Shown here in pieces: positions 1 through 11,215 of a stretch of 64,000 bases of DNA; position 1 is the first letter of the stretch, and each line of letters opens with the position of its first letter. The stretch comes from Monosporascus cannonballus (lineage: Eukaryota; Ascomycota; Sordariomycetes; Xylariales). The translations under genes and the position numbers were made by a program. The stretch covers positions 205,470 through 269,469 of the forward strand of contig QJNS01000698.1 in NCBI GenBank assembly GCA_004154925.1, in the 5' to 3' direction. The notes beneath the pieces are model-generated. The model did no database searches. It had not been told where the DNA came from and worked only from the letters and a program-made list of their open reading frames with translations.

Positions 1-649
1 AGCTTTATTAAAATTTTAATGCAAATATTAATCCTTTATTTGATATTATTTTTATTAATAATCCGTATATGTTGAAAATATATTTAACGAAGATATATGC
101 CAGTTATTCGGTATTTATGTCCTTATAATATGGTAAAAAAATAAAAAAAATTTGTAAATCGGTTAACGATTACGAAAATATTGTCGTAATATATTCCTAT
201 AGCTGGATCTTTTGATATGGGAAATTTAATAATAAAATCAAATATAATTAAATAATATGGTTGCTTTATAACTAATAATAGCTGTAATTTTCCGTATAGC
301 TTATGTTATCGAATCTTTGCTTTTGCGTAAATATTATATTGCCGTATAATTTTCTGTACTGTTAATTTTATTTTAAAAAAAGAATATATACGTTAAAATC
401 GCTTTAGGGTTTTGTAAATCCTTAGATATCCATATAATTAATGTTTATATATTTTTCGTACCAGATCTTTTTAATATTTCTTTAGAACTTATATTTTGTT
501 TATTTTTTAATTTTCTAGGAAATTATCGTTATATTGCTAAATTCTTTAATGCATATTAAAAAATGCTGCCCGAATCGTTATAATCTATTATAAGCGTAAA
601 TATCTTTTTATAATAATATCAAAAATTATATAATTAATTTTAATTAATT

Positions 650-1880
650 TTTTTCGAAGTTTGGTTACTTATTTAAAACATTTATTTTGTTATTTTTTAA
701 ACCTTTTTTATAGATAATAATAAAGTCGAAGTTCGCCAATTTTTCCGCATAATAAAGTTATTATCCTATAAGTTCCCTGGTCATAATAAATCGGGTAAGA
801 TTTTGATAATTTATGTAAACCTTAACCTGGTATAAGCTTTTTTTAGAAAGTACTTAAATTCCCAAAATGCCATAATAATAATTATAAATTTTTTATTTAA
901 AATACCGTAATTAAATTTGGCTCTTTTTAATTTGTACAAAAAAAATATAATAAAATATAATTTGCCTTAATTATTTCGTTATTTAATTATTACGCTTAAT
1001 ACGTAATCCGAAATATCGGTTTTTAGCTTAACAGGATAATTTAAATCGTACATAATTAATATTGGCTTATTAATAATTGCATCCTTAATATCCTAAAATA
1101 TTTTTTCCGTATCTGGCATTTATTTAAATTTGTTTTGGTAAAATTTATTAAGGATATAATTATTTTACTAAAGTTTCGAATAAATTTCCTATAATAATTA
1201 GCAAATCCAAGGAATACCTATACCTCCTTAACTGTTATTAGCATTTGTTATTCTATAATTGCAGCAATTTTCTTGGGGTCCATCTTAATATATCCTAAGG
1301 TAATAATATGTCCTAGGTATTTTACTTCTTATATATAGAATTAATTTTTTTCTGCATTAATAAGTAATTTTGCGTTCTGTAAAACTTAAAGAACTTTATA
1401 AACGTATTTTGCATATACTTTTTCTGTTTCCGAAAAAATAAAAATGTCGTCGAGATAGTAAACGACGAAAATATCGAGGTATTTTCGTAATACGTAATTA
1501 ACTATTCGCTAAAAAGTTATTAATATATTCGTAAATCTTATTAGTATAATTAAATATTTAAATAATTCGTATTTTGTTTTAAAAATTATTTTTTATTCGT
1601 ATTTTTTCTTAATCTTAATAAAATTATATTTATTTTTAAAATCGAATACTATAAATTATTTAATTCCGTAAAATCGGTTTTTTATTTCCGTAATTAAAGG
1701 TAATAATATCGTTTAATTATCGATAATTAACTATAAATCGTAATTTTTTATTTTTCTTAAATACGAAAAATATCGGGTATTCTGCTGGTAATTTCGAAGG
1801 TCGAATCCATCTTTTTTGTAGCCGATTTTTTAAGTATTTTTTAAAAATGCGTAATTCGTTTTTATTAAAATTATAAATAA
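650..1880 (-). pseudogene. gypsy pol remnant: reverse transcriptase and RNase H
   Basis: Read on the minus strand. The fingers/palm start near 1870-1700 with a recognisable RPSKLPAEYPIFFV block. The catalytic box YYLDD is at 1460-1446. The connection after it carries KYLGHI and a VFLGFANYYRKFI block near 1225-1150. An RNase H-like segment with KLKTDISDYVLSVII lies near 1080-985, and a DFIIIYKKG block near 735-655 matches the usual end of the RNase H domain. Many in-frame stops, mainly at expected Gln and Trp positions, rule out function. Family assignment to Ty3/gypsy rests on the YLDD box plus the downstream order of blocks. Confidence 0.88.
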
Positions 1881-3829
1881 GGTAAAACTTTATCGAAAAT
1901 CCTTTTTTGAAAATTATTTTATGGTCCTATTCGCTATGTTTTAATAACTTCGTATCGAATTCCTTTCTAAAAAACTATTTATATCTGTAATATTATAATA
2001 ACATATTAATTAGATTTTTTAATTTCTAAGGTTATTATCCTTATTATTTTAAATCGTTATTCAATTATTTTAATTTCGCTTTAATAATAATAACAATACG
2101 TCGTATTTTTCTTTAATAATCGTTTTTTTTATATTTTGTTCCTTTAAATAATAAAGTATTTATCGTATCTTTATATTTACATTTATCGCTATTATCAATT
2201 AAATATTAAAATCTTAATATTTTTTTTATTTATTAATAAGGAATAAAGTAAATTTTATTTGGCCAGTTCCGCCATTAATTAAAATTCTGTACTGGCGTAT
2301 TTATGGTAATCTTAAGATCATATCGTAATTCTTAAATAGAACGATATCAAAATTAATTATTTGGTATCGTTCTTTAATAAAAATCTCGAAATAATTAATT
2401 TTGTATATAAATTTTCCGTTATTATAAGCAAATTCCTAACTTTCGACATTTATCGCTATATAAAGTTTTAACTTGTATTTTTATAGCAATTTAAATTTAT
2501 TAATTATATTTGGTACAATATAATTTCCGCCCAAAATTCCGTAATTTATTATTATAATATACCAATATGTTCCGATATATATTTTTAAAATAATAAAATC
2601 GTTAATATTTCCTATTATTGCGTTTAAAGCCTTTTTTAAAAATTTCTTTTAATTTTTCTGGATTTTATTATCTTATAACTTTTTTATAGGTAACCTTTTT
2701 CTTTTAATTCCTATTCGAATTTATCGAACTTTATTTATATTTTTTCGTTTAATGCATTAAGCTGTTATATTTGTTGTTATTGCCGGCATATTGTTTCTTT
2801 GAGCCGTATTAACTGTTTTTAATTTTTTTATAATTTTTCTCCTTATCGAATAAATTATTTTCTTATATTTGCAATTATATTTTATTATGCATTATTTTAA
2901 TTATCGTTCTAGAGATTTCTTATAAATTAACGTATTTCTTTTTTAATAACTTTTTTTCTTAAAAATCCGCAATAAATACCAATTAAAAATAAAAATTTAT
3001 AATGATTTTTTAATAATGCTTTTTTACTATACGTTAAATTAATTTTTTTCCGTTTAATAATTATATTATCCATAATAACAAAAAGGGTTTTTTTACGGAT
3101 ATTATTTTTTTAAATTAATTTTTTATTTCGGCTAGCTATTAAATATTTCCTGGGATTATAATTCAAAATTATCGATATTATTATTTATTATTTTTGTTAT
3201 GCCCGATACGATTTGGAAAATCGAATTCCTTATAATATATGCGGGTAATTTGTACGTAAATATATTATTTCCATTTTTCGTAATCGGGATATTCTCGTCG
3301 TCGACAATATATAGTATGTATTCTGCTATATCGATCGGATGTTCCGGAATAAAATTTTTTTATCTAACTCTGGTATTTACGTAATTATCTTTATAGTACT
3401 TTTTGTTATGCTTACGTTATTTATTAAGTTAGTTTTTTGGTTTTTTGCATTTTTCGTCAAATTTTTTATCGTAATAATCCCTATTAAACTTTTTGCTTAG
3501 GATTTAATACGTATTTGGCTTAAATTATGTTAATAGCTTTATTATCGTTTCTTTAATTGTTCCTGGATTATTTTTCCGGTATAGGGGTTTAGTTATCCTA
3601 TCGTGGTTTTTTGAGCTTTTTGCATTTATAAGCTTTGTATTTTATTTTACTATAATTAAAATATTTAATCTGGCTTTAATTTTATTTATAAGTAACGCCG
3701 AATTCTATAAATCCTGGCGCCGTTTTATAAAAAATAAAAAGTATATTTTGTTTTTTCCTTTAATTAAATTTATATTCCGAATATAAAATATATTTTCTTT
3801 TTTTTTCCTATTATTTTTCAAACTGTCGA

Positions 3830-4540
3830 TTATTAATTTTAATTACCTTTACGATATACCGGTTTAAGGCAATTAATCGTTTAATCCAAATAATTTTATC
3901 TTTTATATTATCCTTTAATCCTTTATAAAACATATCGATAAAGGCGTCGGCCTTATCGTTTTTTCATTTTGCCTTAGCTGCAAAACTTTTAAAGGTTACG
4001 GCGTATTTGGACGTAAATCCTTTTTATCGGAATTATAGGAATTATTAAGTTACCGATCGTTTTTTATCTGGATTGCCGAAATTATCGCGCACTTTGTTTT
4101 CGAAATTGGTATAAGTTAAAAAAATCTTATTAATAAAATCCTCCTTATTTGTTTTTTTTATTTTTAAAAAATTTCTTATAATGGGCTTAAATTAATTAGC
4201 CGTATTTCCTATTAGGCATATTTTTATTATTAGGATTATATCTGTTAAATTATTAAGATTTAGGAAATAAAGGTAAATTTATGCCTAAATTAAAAAAGTT
4301 TAAGGGTTACCTTTTTTATCGTAAGGTTCTGGTTTTTTTGGTTTTATACGGGCGAGAAAAGGTTGGGCAAGTAGCGTAACCTTAAGTTGTCGAACTTCTT
4401 TTTCCAGCTCCCGAATTCGAGCCTGAAATTACTGCGTAAGGGTTTCCTAAGTGCTAATCGACATTTTGACAATATTAAGTATTGCTTAAAGTCTGACGGT
4501 ATTACTAAACAAAAGCTTGTAATATATGACAACTAGGCGG
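3830..4540 (-). pseudogene. gypsy gag remnant
   Basis: Minus-strand translation around 4010-3840 gives a block reading SKYAVTFKSFAAKAK then a stop, then DKADAFIDMFYKGLKDNI. This resembles the capsid region of fungal gypsy Gag, where a conserved Trp often precedes such a segment; the stop could be that Trp codon after G-to-A change. A further open stretch at 4532-4344 contains a short basic, coiled-coil-like piece (GSWKKKFDNLRLRYLP) that could be the N-terminal part of the same product. No intact CCHC knuckle was seen. Confidence 0.6.
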
Positions 4541-4730
4541 TTTAACCAATTATTAAACCTTAAGTCGACGGGTTTATGTTAACAGGAATATCGTAGGAAT
4601 CTAAGTAATAAATACAGTAACGTATTACATCTTATAATGCCAAAGGTGCTTTAGGTAACGAATTGTTATTATAAATTAAGGTTATCTAAATTATAAAAAT
4701 AATAAATATTTTTATACCTAATTTTTTTAT

Positions 4731-4813
4731 CCTGTTAAGCCTGGCTTTAAAGGCTTTACGATTAATCCTGTCGAGCCTGGCTCTAAAGGCTCTACGATCG
4801 ATCCTGTCGAGCC
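4731..4813. repeat. 36-bp tandem duplication (2.3 units) with RIP-type differences
   Basis: Unit 1 is 4731-4766, unit 2 is 4767-4802 and a partial third copy is 4803-4813. Units 1 and 2 differ at six positions, and at all six unit 1 has T where unit 2 has C or A where unit 2 has G, for example ttaa against tcga at two sites. The repeat sits just upstream of the gypsy gag remnant and may belong to the element's leader or LTR. Confidence 0.85.
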
Positions 4814-5622
4814 ATTACGTGACTCGACCCATATGGCTTAGTTATTGTTGCGACCGTTTCCTGAGGCCGCAGCCCGTTAGGTCATAATAGATTTCCTATA
4901 CAAAATCGTCAAAATCGCTATATTTTCAATAATACTTTAAAATTCGAATAAAAATCAGAAAATTAAGTGGCCTTGAATACTATTATTAGTTTTAAGCCCT
5001 TTATCGAGTAAGCATATTTATAAAATTGTAATAATTACGTAATATTTTTTTAGATATTTTATTATATTTGAAATTACGTTTTATTATATATTTTATATGT
5101 ACTAAGAAAAAAATTCATAACTTTCTTAATTTTAGTAATATTAAAAAGATATTTTATATATTATTATTTGTTTTTATTGGCTACATAATTAGGCTTTCTT
5201 ATTTTAATATCTTTATTAAATATAAAGATATAACATAAAACTTAAAAGTGATGTAAAAGTGAGGAATGTTTTGTATGGGAAAAATGATATTCTATTTTCA
5301 AATAATAATAACGTAACGAATAAGACCTATATATAAATAATATTTTGATATTTTATAAAAAGTAACTTGAGTTACATTAAATAAAAATATTATTTTTATT
5401 TATTTTTGTTACGTATTTTATTCATAACTAAGTTTACTCGTCTAATCTTAACATTTTGCCATACAATTTGTATGTAAAAATATTAACGTTTAATTTTGTC
5501 AACTTTAAACATAAGTCTCTTGCTATAAATATAAATATTTTTAATGATATTCGATATATCGTCTTATTTTAATGTTTTAATTGTTATTTAGTCGTCCGTT
5601 TCTTAACACCTATTTTTGTTAA
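4814..5622. other. AT-rich decayed DNA, possible LTR of the gypsy element
   Basis: No reading frame or RNA gene is visible. The stretch is nearly as AT-rich as the gypsy body up to about 5,600. On the minus strand it begins with TGTTAAGAAACGG near 5,607 and a TTAACA string lies near 4,577, so a roughly 1-kb LTR with TGTTA...TAACA ends is possible but not shown, since the second LTR is outside the window. Confidence 0.35.
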
Positions 5623-6570
5623 TTAGTTATAAATATGCAGTTTTGTTGATTTTGTATGGGAAATGGCGGCGCGTTGAGGAGGTGGGGCGTTGATCGGGGT
5701 GCCCGCCTTATGTTCCATCCGGATTTGCTGTGTCATTCCATCTGGATTTGCTGTGTCATTCCATCTACCGAGAAATGGCAAGTCCCTCCATCTCGCATCC
5801 GCTGCTTGCTTGAGACTCTTTCGTTCAGCCTCCCACCTAGGGCATTCGATGAGGAAGTGCTTCACTGTTTCCAGTCGGCCACATTCGCATAAGTTCATCG
5901 GTGATGCGTTAATCCTTGCTAAGTATCCATTTAGCCTGCACCTTTCCGTTCGTAGTTGTGCGAAGATTGCCGCATCCTCGCCGGACAGGCGATCATAAAT
6001 ACGCTTCGTATGCTTTTGCGGGAGAGCCTTGTCTATTTCTTTAGTGAAACGGCCAGTTCTTGTGGGCTGGAGAAGCATCCTCCAATGCTTTTCACTGTGT
6101 TCCTTATCTTTCCACAAGTCTACCCGGCATAGCTCCTTCGTCGACATGGTAGTGGCCGATATTTTGGAGGGTTCCCTTGCCAGCGTGTTCGTTGCTTCAT
6201 TACCAACGACGTTTGAGTGACCGAGGACCCAGCGGAGATGAACCCTGTGACCTTCTCCCTCAATCGCCCACATTGCCCTTATAGCCTGTTCTACCATCGC
6301 TTGGCTATTTTGTCGGCGTGGTCTCTCAAAATTCCTCGGTGCGCTTTGGTTATTCGAAAAGATGTCGGATACATGGGATCGGCAGGGAAATGTGGCCACG
6401 CACCGCTCAATTAACTTGATGGTCCTCACAATGACTATTAGATCAGCGTAATGATGGTGGCACCTCTGTATCATTTCGCTGAAGAACGGCCGACCGTCGG
6501 CAAAGGCAGCACTAATCCCAGATCTCTCCATCCGAGTGAATCCATGGGTGAAGATCGACCAGCTTAGCAT
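5623..6570 (-). pseudogene. LINE RNase H domain with lost catalytic acidic residues
   Basis: A 315-codon open frame encodes an RNase H-like domain (about residues 5-180) followed by a Cys/His tail, CECGRLETVKHFLIEC, a zinc-knuckle-like end common in fungal LINE ORF2. The first catalytic Asp, normally in a TDGS box, reads THGF here. The Asp of the FSDNQAA-type box reads FSNNQSA, and the last Asp of GNExAD reads GNEATN. The last two are G-to-A changes, as RIP would make. The open frame therefore encodes an enzyme that should be inactive. The stop is at 5623. Confidence 0.82.
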
Positions 6571-7260
6571 CGATCCGTTCCTGTTCTGAGCGCTCGCTCG
6601 TACATTTTCCAGTGCATCCTCCGTAGATTTAATAATGACTTTTGTCCCAGGTAGCCACGGCGGTATACAAAATGGCTTGGTCTTTTCCAGCTTGTTGGCC
6701 TTGAGGGTTCAAACCATTCCTGTATGATATGTAACAGTGCTTTGTGCCTGTTTTTCCGCTGGACAACGTTTCAGGGGAGGATCCAGAAAGGGTGCTTGTC
6801 CGGCAGCGTGTCCGAGTTGACCTAGAGATGACGGGTTTGTTCGTGTGGCCTGATTTCGACTGGCGCGATATACGCTTCGGCCTCCGTTATAGAGGAAGCT
6901 ACCGTGCGGAACGCTCCAACTACAGCTCGTGCCCCCGATGGCTTGTGTCTGTCGGAGTTTATCGATATGCCGTTCGGAAGTCTTGGGAACCAAACTGGTG
7001 ACCCATAGTCCATAACCGGAGCCACTGTTGTCAGGTACGGCTCCCTGGCCGTCTGTGGTCGGAGACCCTTGAGCCTCTGTAGGCCTGGGGCTGCGATTTT
7101 GTCTTTGGATGACGCCCGCGCAACGTGCGAGTTCCAGTCCAGCCTTGCGTCGAGAATAATACCCAGGAGTTTTACCGTATCTGGCGATTCCGTTTGTTTA
7201 TGAAGGATAGCGCTTATCCGACTTACAGAGGCCAGACGGAGTACTAACTAGCACCCTTGA
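5623..7260 (-). mobile_element. 5'-truncated non-LTR (LINE, Tad/I-like) retrotransposon
   Basis: Minus-strand translation from about 7,250 gives the end of a LINE reverse transcriptase: VKLLGIILDARLDWNSHV, then PVMDYGSPVW, then ARAVVGAFRTV, all in the order usual for LINE ORF2. That frame stops at 6822, and another stop lies in the 150-bp spacer before the RNase H domain. The catalytic palm of the reverse transcriptase and any ORF1 are absent, so the copy is 5'-truncated as expected of incomplete LINE insertion. Unlike the adjacent gypsy block, base composition here is balanced, so the copy is younger or less mutated. The exact 5' edge near 7,260 is uncertain. Confidence 0.85.
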
Positions 7261-8502
7261 AATGGGGGGTCCATGCTAGATAAAACATGCTGTCATTTCA
7301 GCTGCATTGTCATCTAGCTAGATGCGGAGCAATGCTAACACCCCTGTCCCTGGGGCACTTAAATCTGGACCCTTCCGCCGGGCCCGCAGTTTCGGCCTCG
7401 AATTCCTGGAGTCCAAAAAGAGGTTAACATCTAATGTGGAGAGATCTTCCTCCTTACGCATAGTTCTGACGTACACTATTACACCGGCAGAAAGCGTTGA
7501 AACCCCGTCCATACTGTACACGACCAAGATCCTGAGAATCGGCATTGGCCAACACTACGAGGACGACGTCGTCGTCGTCGTCATCGAGACCGGCCAAAGG
7601 GAAGAGGAGGAGGGCGGCGACTTCTGGGTGAGCGCGTAAATGCTCGGACATGGTGGGTAACGAGAGGGTGTTAAGCGTTGAGGGCATCGTCCCATCCTAC
7701 TCGTCGTTCCCCCGCGATCTGGAGTTGATGCCGCTAAATATTAGATCTGTGAGTGTACCGTCCCGGCTGACTGCAAATATTAATGCAAGGCACATAAGCC
7801 TTGAATAGATATGTCTGACAAATGAATGACATGGAACATGTAGTACTGCTTTGTGCACTTGGCTTGTTACTCCTGTCCCTCCCCATCATTTTGGCTACAT
7901 CTTGCCTACGCTTAGTTTATCAACATACTTATAGAAACTCACAGGCCGTCCAACGAGCGAAACGCTGGGAACCAAGCTGTCCCACCGGACCCTCAAAACG
8001 GGGATCACACCCAACTAGCAAGCAATAACCGCCAAGATGATGCAGAAGATAGGGGGGAAAGTTCTTCAAGTTCCGCATCAAGGGAATCTGCTGGGACCTG
8101 TCCATGCCAGTATCTTCGTCGTCGGGGCGCCAAATGAGATACCCTAGATACTTCTAGAACCATGGGCCGCTGACCACTTGTGCCGGGTTCCCCTACCGGT
8201 TCGTACTAAGACTGGCGCATGCCTTCCGGAATAGTCGGGATGGCGGCCTCGGGGAACTTGGTAATGCCCCGTAAGATCCTGGTGGCATCTCATGTGTCAC
8301 AGTTAGGCTGATCGCGAGAAAAGGTTGCATAGAGTGTGAGAAGTGATAATTGTCTGACTAGAATTTAGCTCTAGAGAGCTGTAGCTAAGAAATTCTCTAT
8401 ATACTGTGAGCGCGCCGGAACTAGGTTTTCCCGGGGTGCTGTGGAGCTTGATGACTAACACAGATACCCCTATTCCACGACATCATAACCCACAGCGTCT
8501 CG
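7261..8502. other. No gene seen
   Basis: Balanced-composition DNA with only short overlapping frames. A short run of GTC/GAC triplets lies at about 7,561-7,585. Nothing else was recognised. Confidence 0.5.
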
Positions 8503-8907
8503 TCACGGTTCTATTCGGCAATCTTTATATAGCATGCGTCGACTGCGCTCCGAACCTCCTTTATGAACTTCAGTCTCTGAGATATATTTCTGCCTGGCCT
8601 CCTCTTCAACTCCCGTCGGCTCCCTCCTAGCCAAATTACTCTCGCGATTTGATACTGCGAAACTTGCTAGCGGGAGAATCGCCTCGATCCGCATTTCCCA
8701 GAACTCTGTCTCGCGAAGTAACTTGCTAGGACCTGTCGAGCTAATGACAGACGGTAACTCCACCCCAAAGGCAACAAGGGTCAGACGGCGAAGGAGCTTC
8801 TTAAGGCCCCTCAATATCGTATCGAGGTCCGAGTTAATAGCGATCACCCGAGAGACCATCATTTCATTCTGGTAGGTCGACGAGCGTCTTTGGCTTCGCG
8901 GTTGCAT
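8503..8907 (-). CDS. hypothetical 134-residue protein or gene fragment
   Basis: An ATG-started frame of 134 codons ending in TGA. I do not recognise the family. The protein is charged and helix-rich, with an Arg/Leu block (LKKLLRRLTLVAFGVELPS), a short EFWEMRIEAILPLASF block and a basic-acidic C-terminal half ending CRIEP. The even amphipathic pattern and absence of low-complexity sequence make it look like true coding sequence rather than chance. It has no signal peptide or membrane segment. The hAT-type MITE lies only 66 bp upstream of the ATG, so the frame may be the tail of a longer gene that the insertion disrupted. It could also be a chance ORF. Confidence 0.35.
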   Translation of the reverse strand: MQPRSQRRSSTYQNEMMVSRVIAINSDLDTILRGLKKLLRRLTLVAFGVELPSVISSTGPSKLLRETEFWEMRIEAILPLASFAVSNRESNLARREPTGVEEEARQKYISETEVHKGGSERSRRMLYKDCRIEP

Positions 8908-8973
8908 GATAGTTGATCCCTCCCGGCTACATTGCTGGTCGACCTAGTGCCTCCAAAGCCTGGGCCCAACCTC

Positions 8974-9184
8974 TAGGGTTTGCAATGGGTACCCAAATGG
9001 GTACCCATCACTATCCACGACGTAAATTCACACGTCATAAAAGCTTAATACTTAGGGTTTCCTAGAAAGATTTATTATACAAGTAATTCTGTATTGTTTA
9101 CAGATGTTTATTATTTATTTATGATTGGAAATATCATCCGTGGGTAGTAATGGGTACCCATTTGGGTACCCATTGCAAACCCTA
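8974..9184. mobile_element. 211-bp hAT-type MITE with 35-bp perfect terminal inverted repeats
   Basis: The two ends are perfect inverted repeats of 35 bp (8974-9008 and 9150-9184). They begin TAGGGTTTGCAATGGGTACC, fitting the hAT YARNG terminal consensus. Directly outside lies the 8-bp direct repeat CCAACCTC (8966-8973 and 9185-9192), the target-site duplication length typical of hAT elements. The interior is AT-rich and has no coding capacity. Each arm itself carries a repeated GGGTACCC palindrome, giving an unusually strong hairpin. Confidence 0.93.
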
Positions 9185-9192
9185 CCAACCTC

Positions 9193-10510
9193 TTTCTTCG
9201 AGTGAATTTTAAGACCTGAAAGGAAAACAAGACGTAGCTAAGTGAGCGCTTACTATTGTTCAGGCCTTGTAAAGGAATCAATGCGATCAAAACCTACCAT
9301 ATTTTATGTCTCGACAATCCCCATACAAAACTTTATCACCACAAGAGGCCATAGCTCTTGCGAAGCGTATATATAAATCGAATAGAATATCTTGAGATGT
9401 CGGACCTTATAGCGGTCAATCTGGAATCAACAAAATCGTGTACACCATTTCGAACTACGATGGACCTGTGCCTGAACATATGGCTGACTTCTGGGATGGA
9501 CTGATGACAGCGCGAACAGGGCAACCACATACTCCGACGGAGCAATCCCGTAGCAATGCTACAGGGCAAAATCAGACTACGTCGGAGTCGGACTTGGCGT
9601 GGAGCGTAGATATGTGCGGGGGCTAGCTTGACTACCATTATGCGCAGTGACATTCTTTTTCTTTATTTTGGTGTCTGTGAGAGGTGGTACAGCCGGGAGG
9701 AGCGCGGGGAGGGGGTCGGTGCTCATCTGGAGGCAATCCAGTCACCTACTAAGACTTCTCGCTAAGGGAAGATAATCGTCGACGCCGGTCAATGGACTTA
9801 GTAGCTACTCATTTCTGTTAGTATGCCTAGTTATATATTCTGTGTGGTAAATCAGATCCTAACTTAGGTTGGCACTTTGAAACCTGCATAAAGGGGTCGG
9901 CGTCATTTAGGACGGCTGTCAGCCAATCCTCATGTCTAATGAGGCTGTCGTAGGAGTAAATAGTTCTGTTTTTGGCACCCAGGTGATATGTGGGATAAGG
10001 TTGAGAGCTACGGTGGCTCTGATGGATATCCTACTTACCAGTTAACTGCACAGCTGCAAAGGTGTCCTGCGTAACACGTCGGCGACGTGATGCCAAGGCA
10101 ATACAGGTAGAAACCACTCACTCACATCTCATCATCCCGGAAGCACAGTATAGCAACAACATCCGAGATACGAAATTTTGGGTTACAAGCTATTACCATA
10201 TCATGCTCATTAATCAGCTATGACTAGAGAATCATGTTTCTGTCCTATAAGAAACACCCAGTGTCAATGCTTTCCAGAGCCTTATGCGCTTACAAATGCA
10301 CACGTTCATGATCCCTTATGCAACCGTCCATCCATCGTAGATTACGATCCGCCACCGCCTGCCAACCGTCGTAGTCGTCATCATTAAGGTCCGTATCATC
10401 CGCACGCATGTAACAGCCATGTCGCATCTGAAATGGGGCACTGGGGAATTACGCGAAAGAGAGCATCATATTCGACGTGAGCGCAGAGCGATATTTTCCG
10501 GTCCTCGTTT
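9193..10510. other. No gene seen
   Basis: Only short overlapping frames. No tRNA, repeat or recognisable protein. The last 100-200 bp probably include the 3' untranslated part of the minus-strand gene that ends at 10511. Confidence 0.45.
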
Positions 10511-11215
10511 CTAGATGTTGATCATGGCGACGAGAGCTGCTCCACCCCAGAGGCAAGTGAAGCCGAATGAACCAGTGGGGAGAGCAGCGGCCGCCTGAGA
10601 GGTAGACGGTACCTCGCTGGTAGAGGGCTCGGTGACGCTGCCGGAGCCAGACGCGGTCGGAGTGCGGGTGTGAGAGTGGTGAGTGGTGGAAGGGCCAGTG
10701 GTGACAGAGCTTCCAGTCTCGGTGCCGGTAGCAGTTCCAGTTCCCGTCGGGGTACCAGTGGCAGTGTCCGAAGCACCAGTCCCGGTAGGAACAATGACGG
10801 AGCCGGAGCTAGTGCCGGGGACCTCTACGGTAGTAGAGGGAGTGGAGATGGAGACAATCAAGGTGCTGGTGCCGATCGTAGGAATCGGAACACCGCTAGT
10901 GACAGTACTGGGCAAGGTAGGCGGGATGATACCGGGGTTAGTAGGTGTCTCAGTAGGCAGGCCGGTGATCGGGGTCGCCGTCTCCGTCACCGTGGCGCAA
11001 GAGCAGATGGTAGAGACATGCTCATCAGCCTCGACATTGGCCTGAATTGGAATGGAAGTCAGCATTTGTGGCGTGGTAGTAGGTAGATGTGGATGGAGTA
11101 GAAGAATCACAGGACGAAGAGGAAACAGAGACAGCATAGAGAAAAAGAGAGGAAAGTGACTTACCATGCCGGTGGTAGCCATGGTCCCGAAAACCACAAC
11201 CTTAAGGAACTGCAT
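10511..11215 (-). CDS. secreted Ser/Thr-rich GPI-anchored cell-surface protein
   Basis: Two exons (11215-11165 and 11041-10511) joined by a 123-bp intron with donor GTAAGT, a ctgac branch site and acceptor CAG; the reading frame also stays open through the intron. The spliced protein has 193 residues. Residues 1-22 form a signal peptide (MQFLKVVVFGTMATTGM, then ANVEA). A short Cys-containing piece (STICSC) follows. Residues about 35-165 are a Ser/Thr/Pro/Gly-rich stalk with TGTxTGT-like repeats, a site for O-mannosylation. The last 25 residues are a small-residue site followed by a hydrophobic tail (FGFTCLWGGAALVAMI), as expected for GPI attachment. It probably sits in the wall or plasma membrane. 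No enzymatic domain is visible. Without splicing the signal peptide would be followed by an odd hydrophobic insert, which supports the intron. Confidence 0.8.
   Translation of the reverse strand: MQFLKVVVFGTMATTGMVSHFPLFFSMLSLFPLRPVILLLHPHLPTTTPQMLTSIPIQANVEADEHVSTICSCATVTETATPITGLPTETPTNPGIIPPTLPSTVTSGVPIPTIGTSTLIVSISTPSTTVEVPGTSSGSVIVPTGTGASDTATGTPTGTGTATGTETGSSVTTGPSTTHHSHTRTPTASGSGSVTEPSTSEVPSTSQAAAALPTGSFGFTCLWGGAALVAMINI

Larger units (their letters stand above)
1..4540 (-). mobile_element. RIP-degraded Ty3/gypsy LTR retrotransposon, truncated by window edge
   Basis: The block is extremely AT-rich, with stops in every frame, yet minus-strand translation still gives the order gag, reverse transcriptase, RNase H, then presumably integrase towards position 1. 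That is the Ty3/gypsy order. Stops fall where Trp and Gln codons are expected, so TGG and CAA/CAG became TAG/TAA, as C-to-T and G-to-A change predicts. The window starts inside the element and no LTR is certain. Upper edge is approximate: the last gag-like reading frame ends near 4532. Region 1-650 should hold integrase but I could not recognise its zinc or DDE motifs. Region 1900-3800 should hold protease and the gag-pol junction and is too decayed to delimit. Confidence 0.88.
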
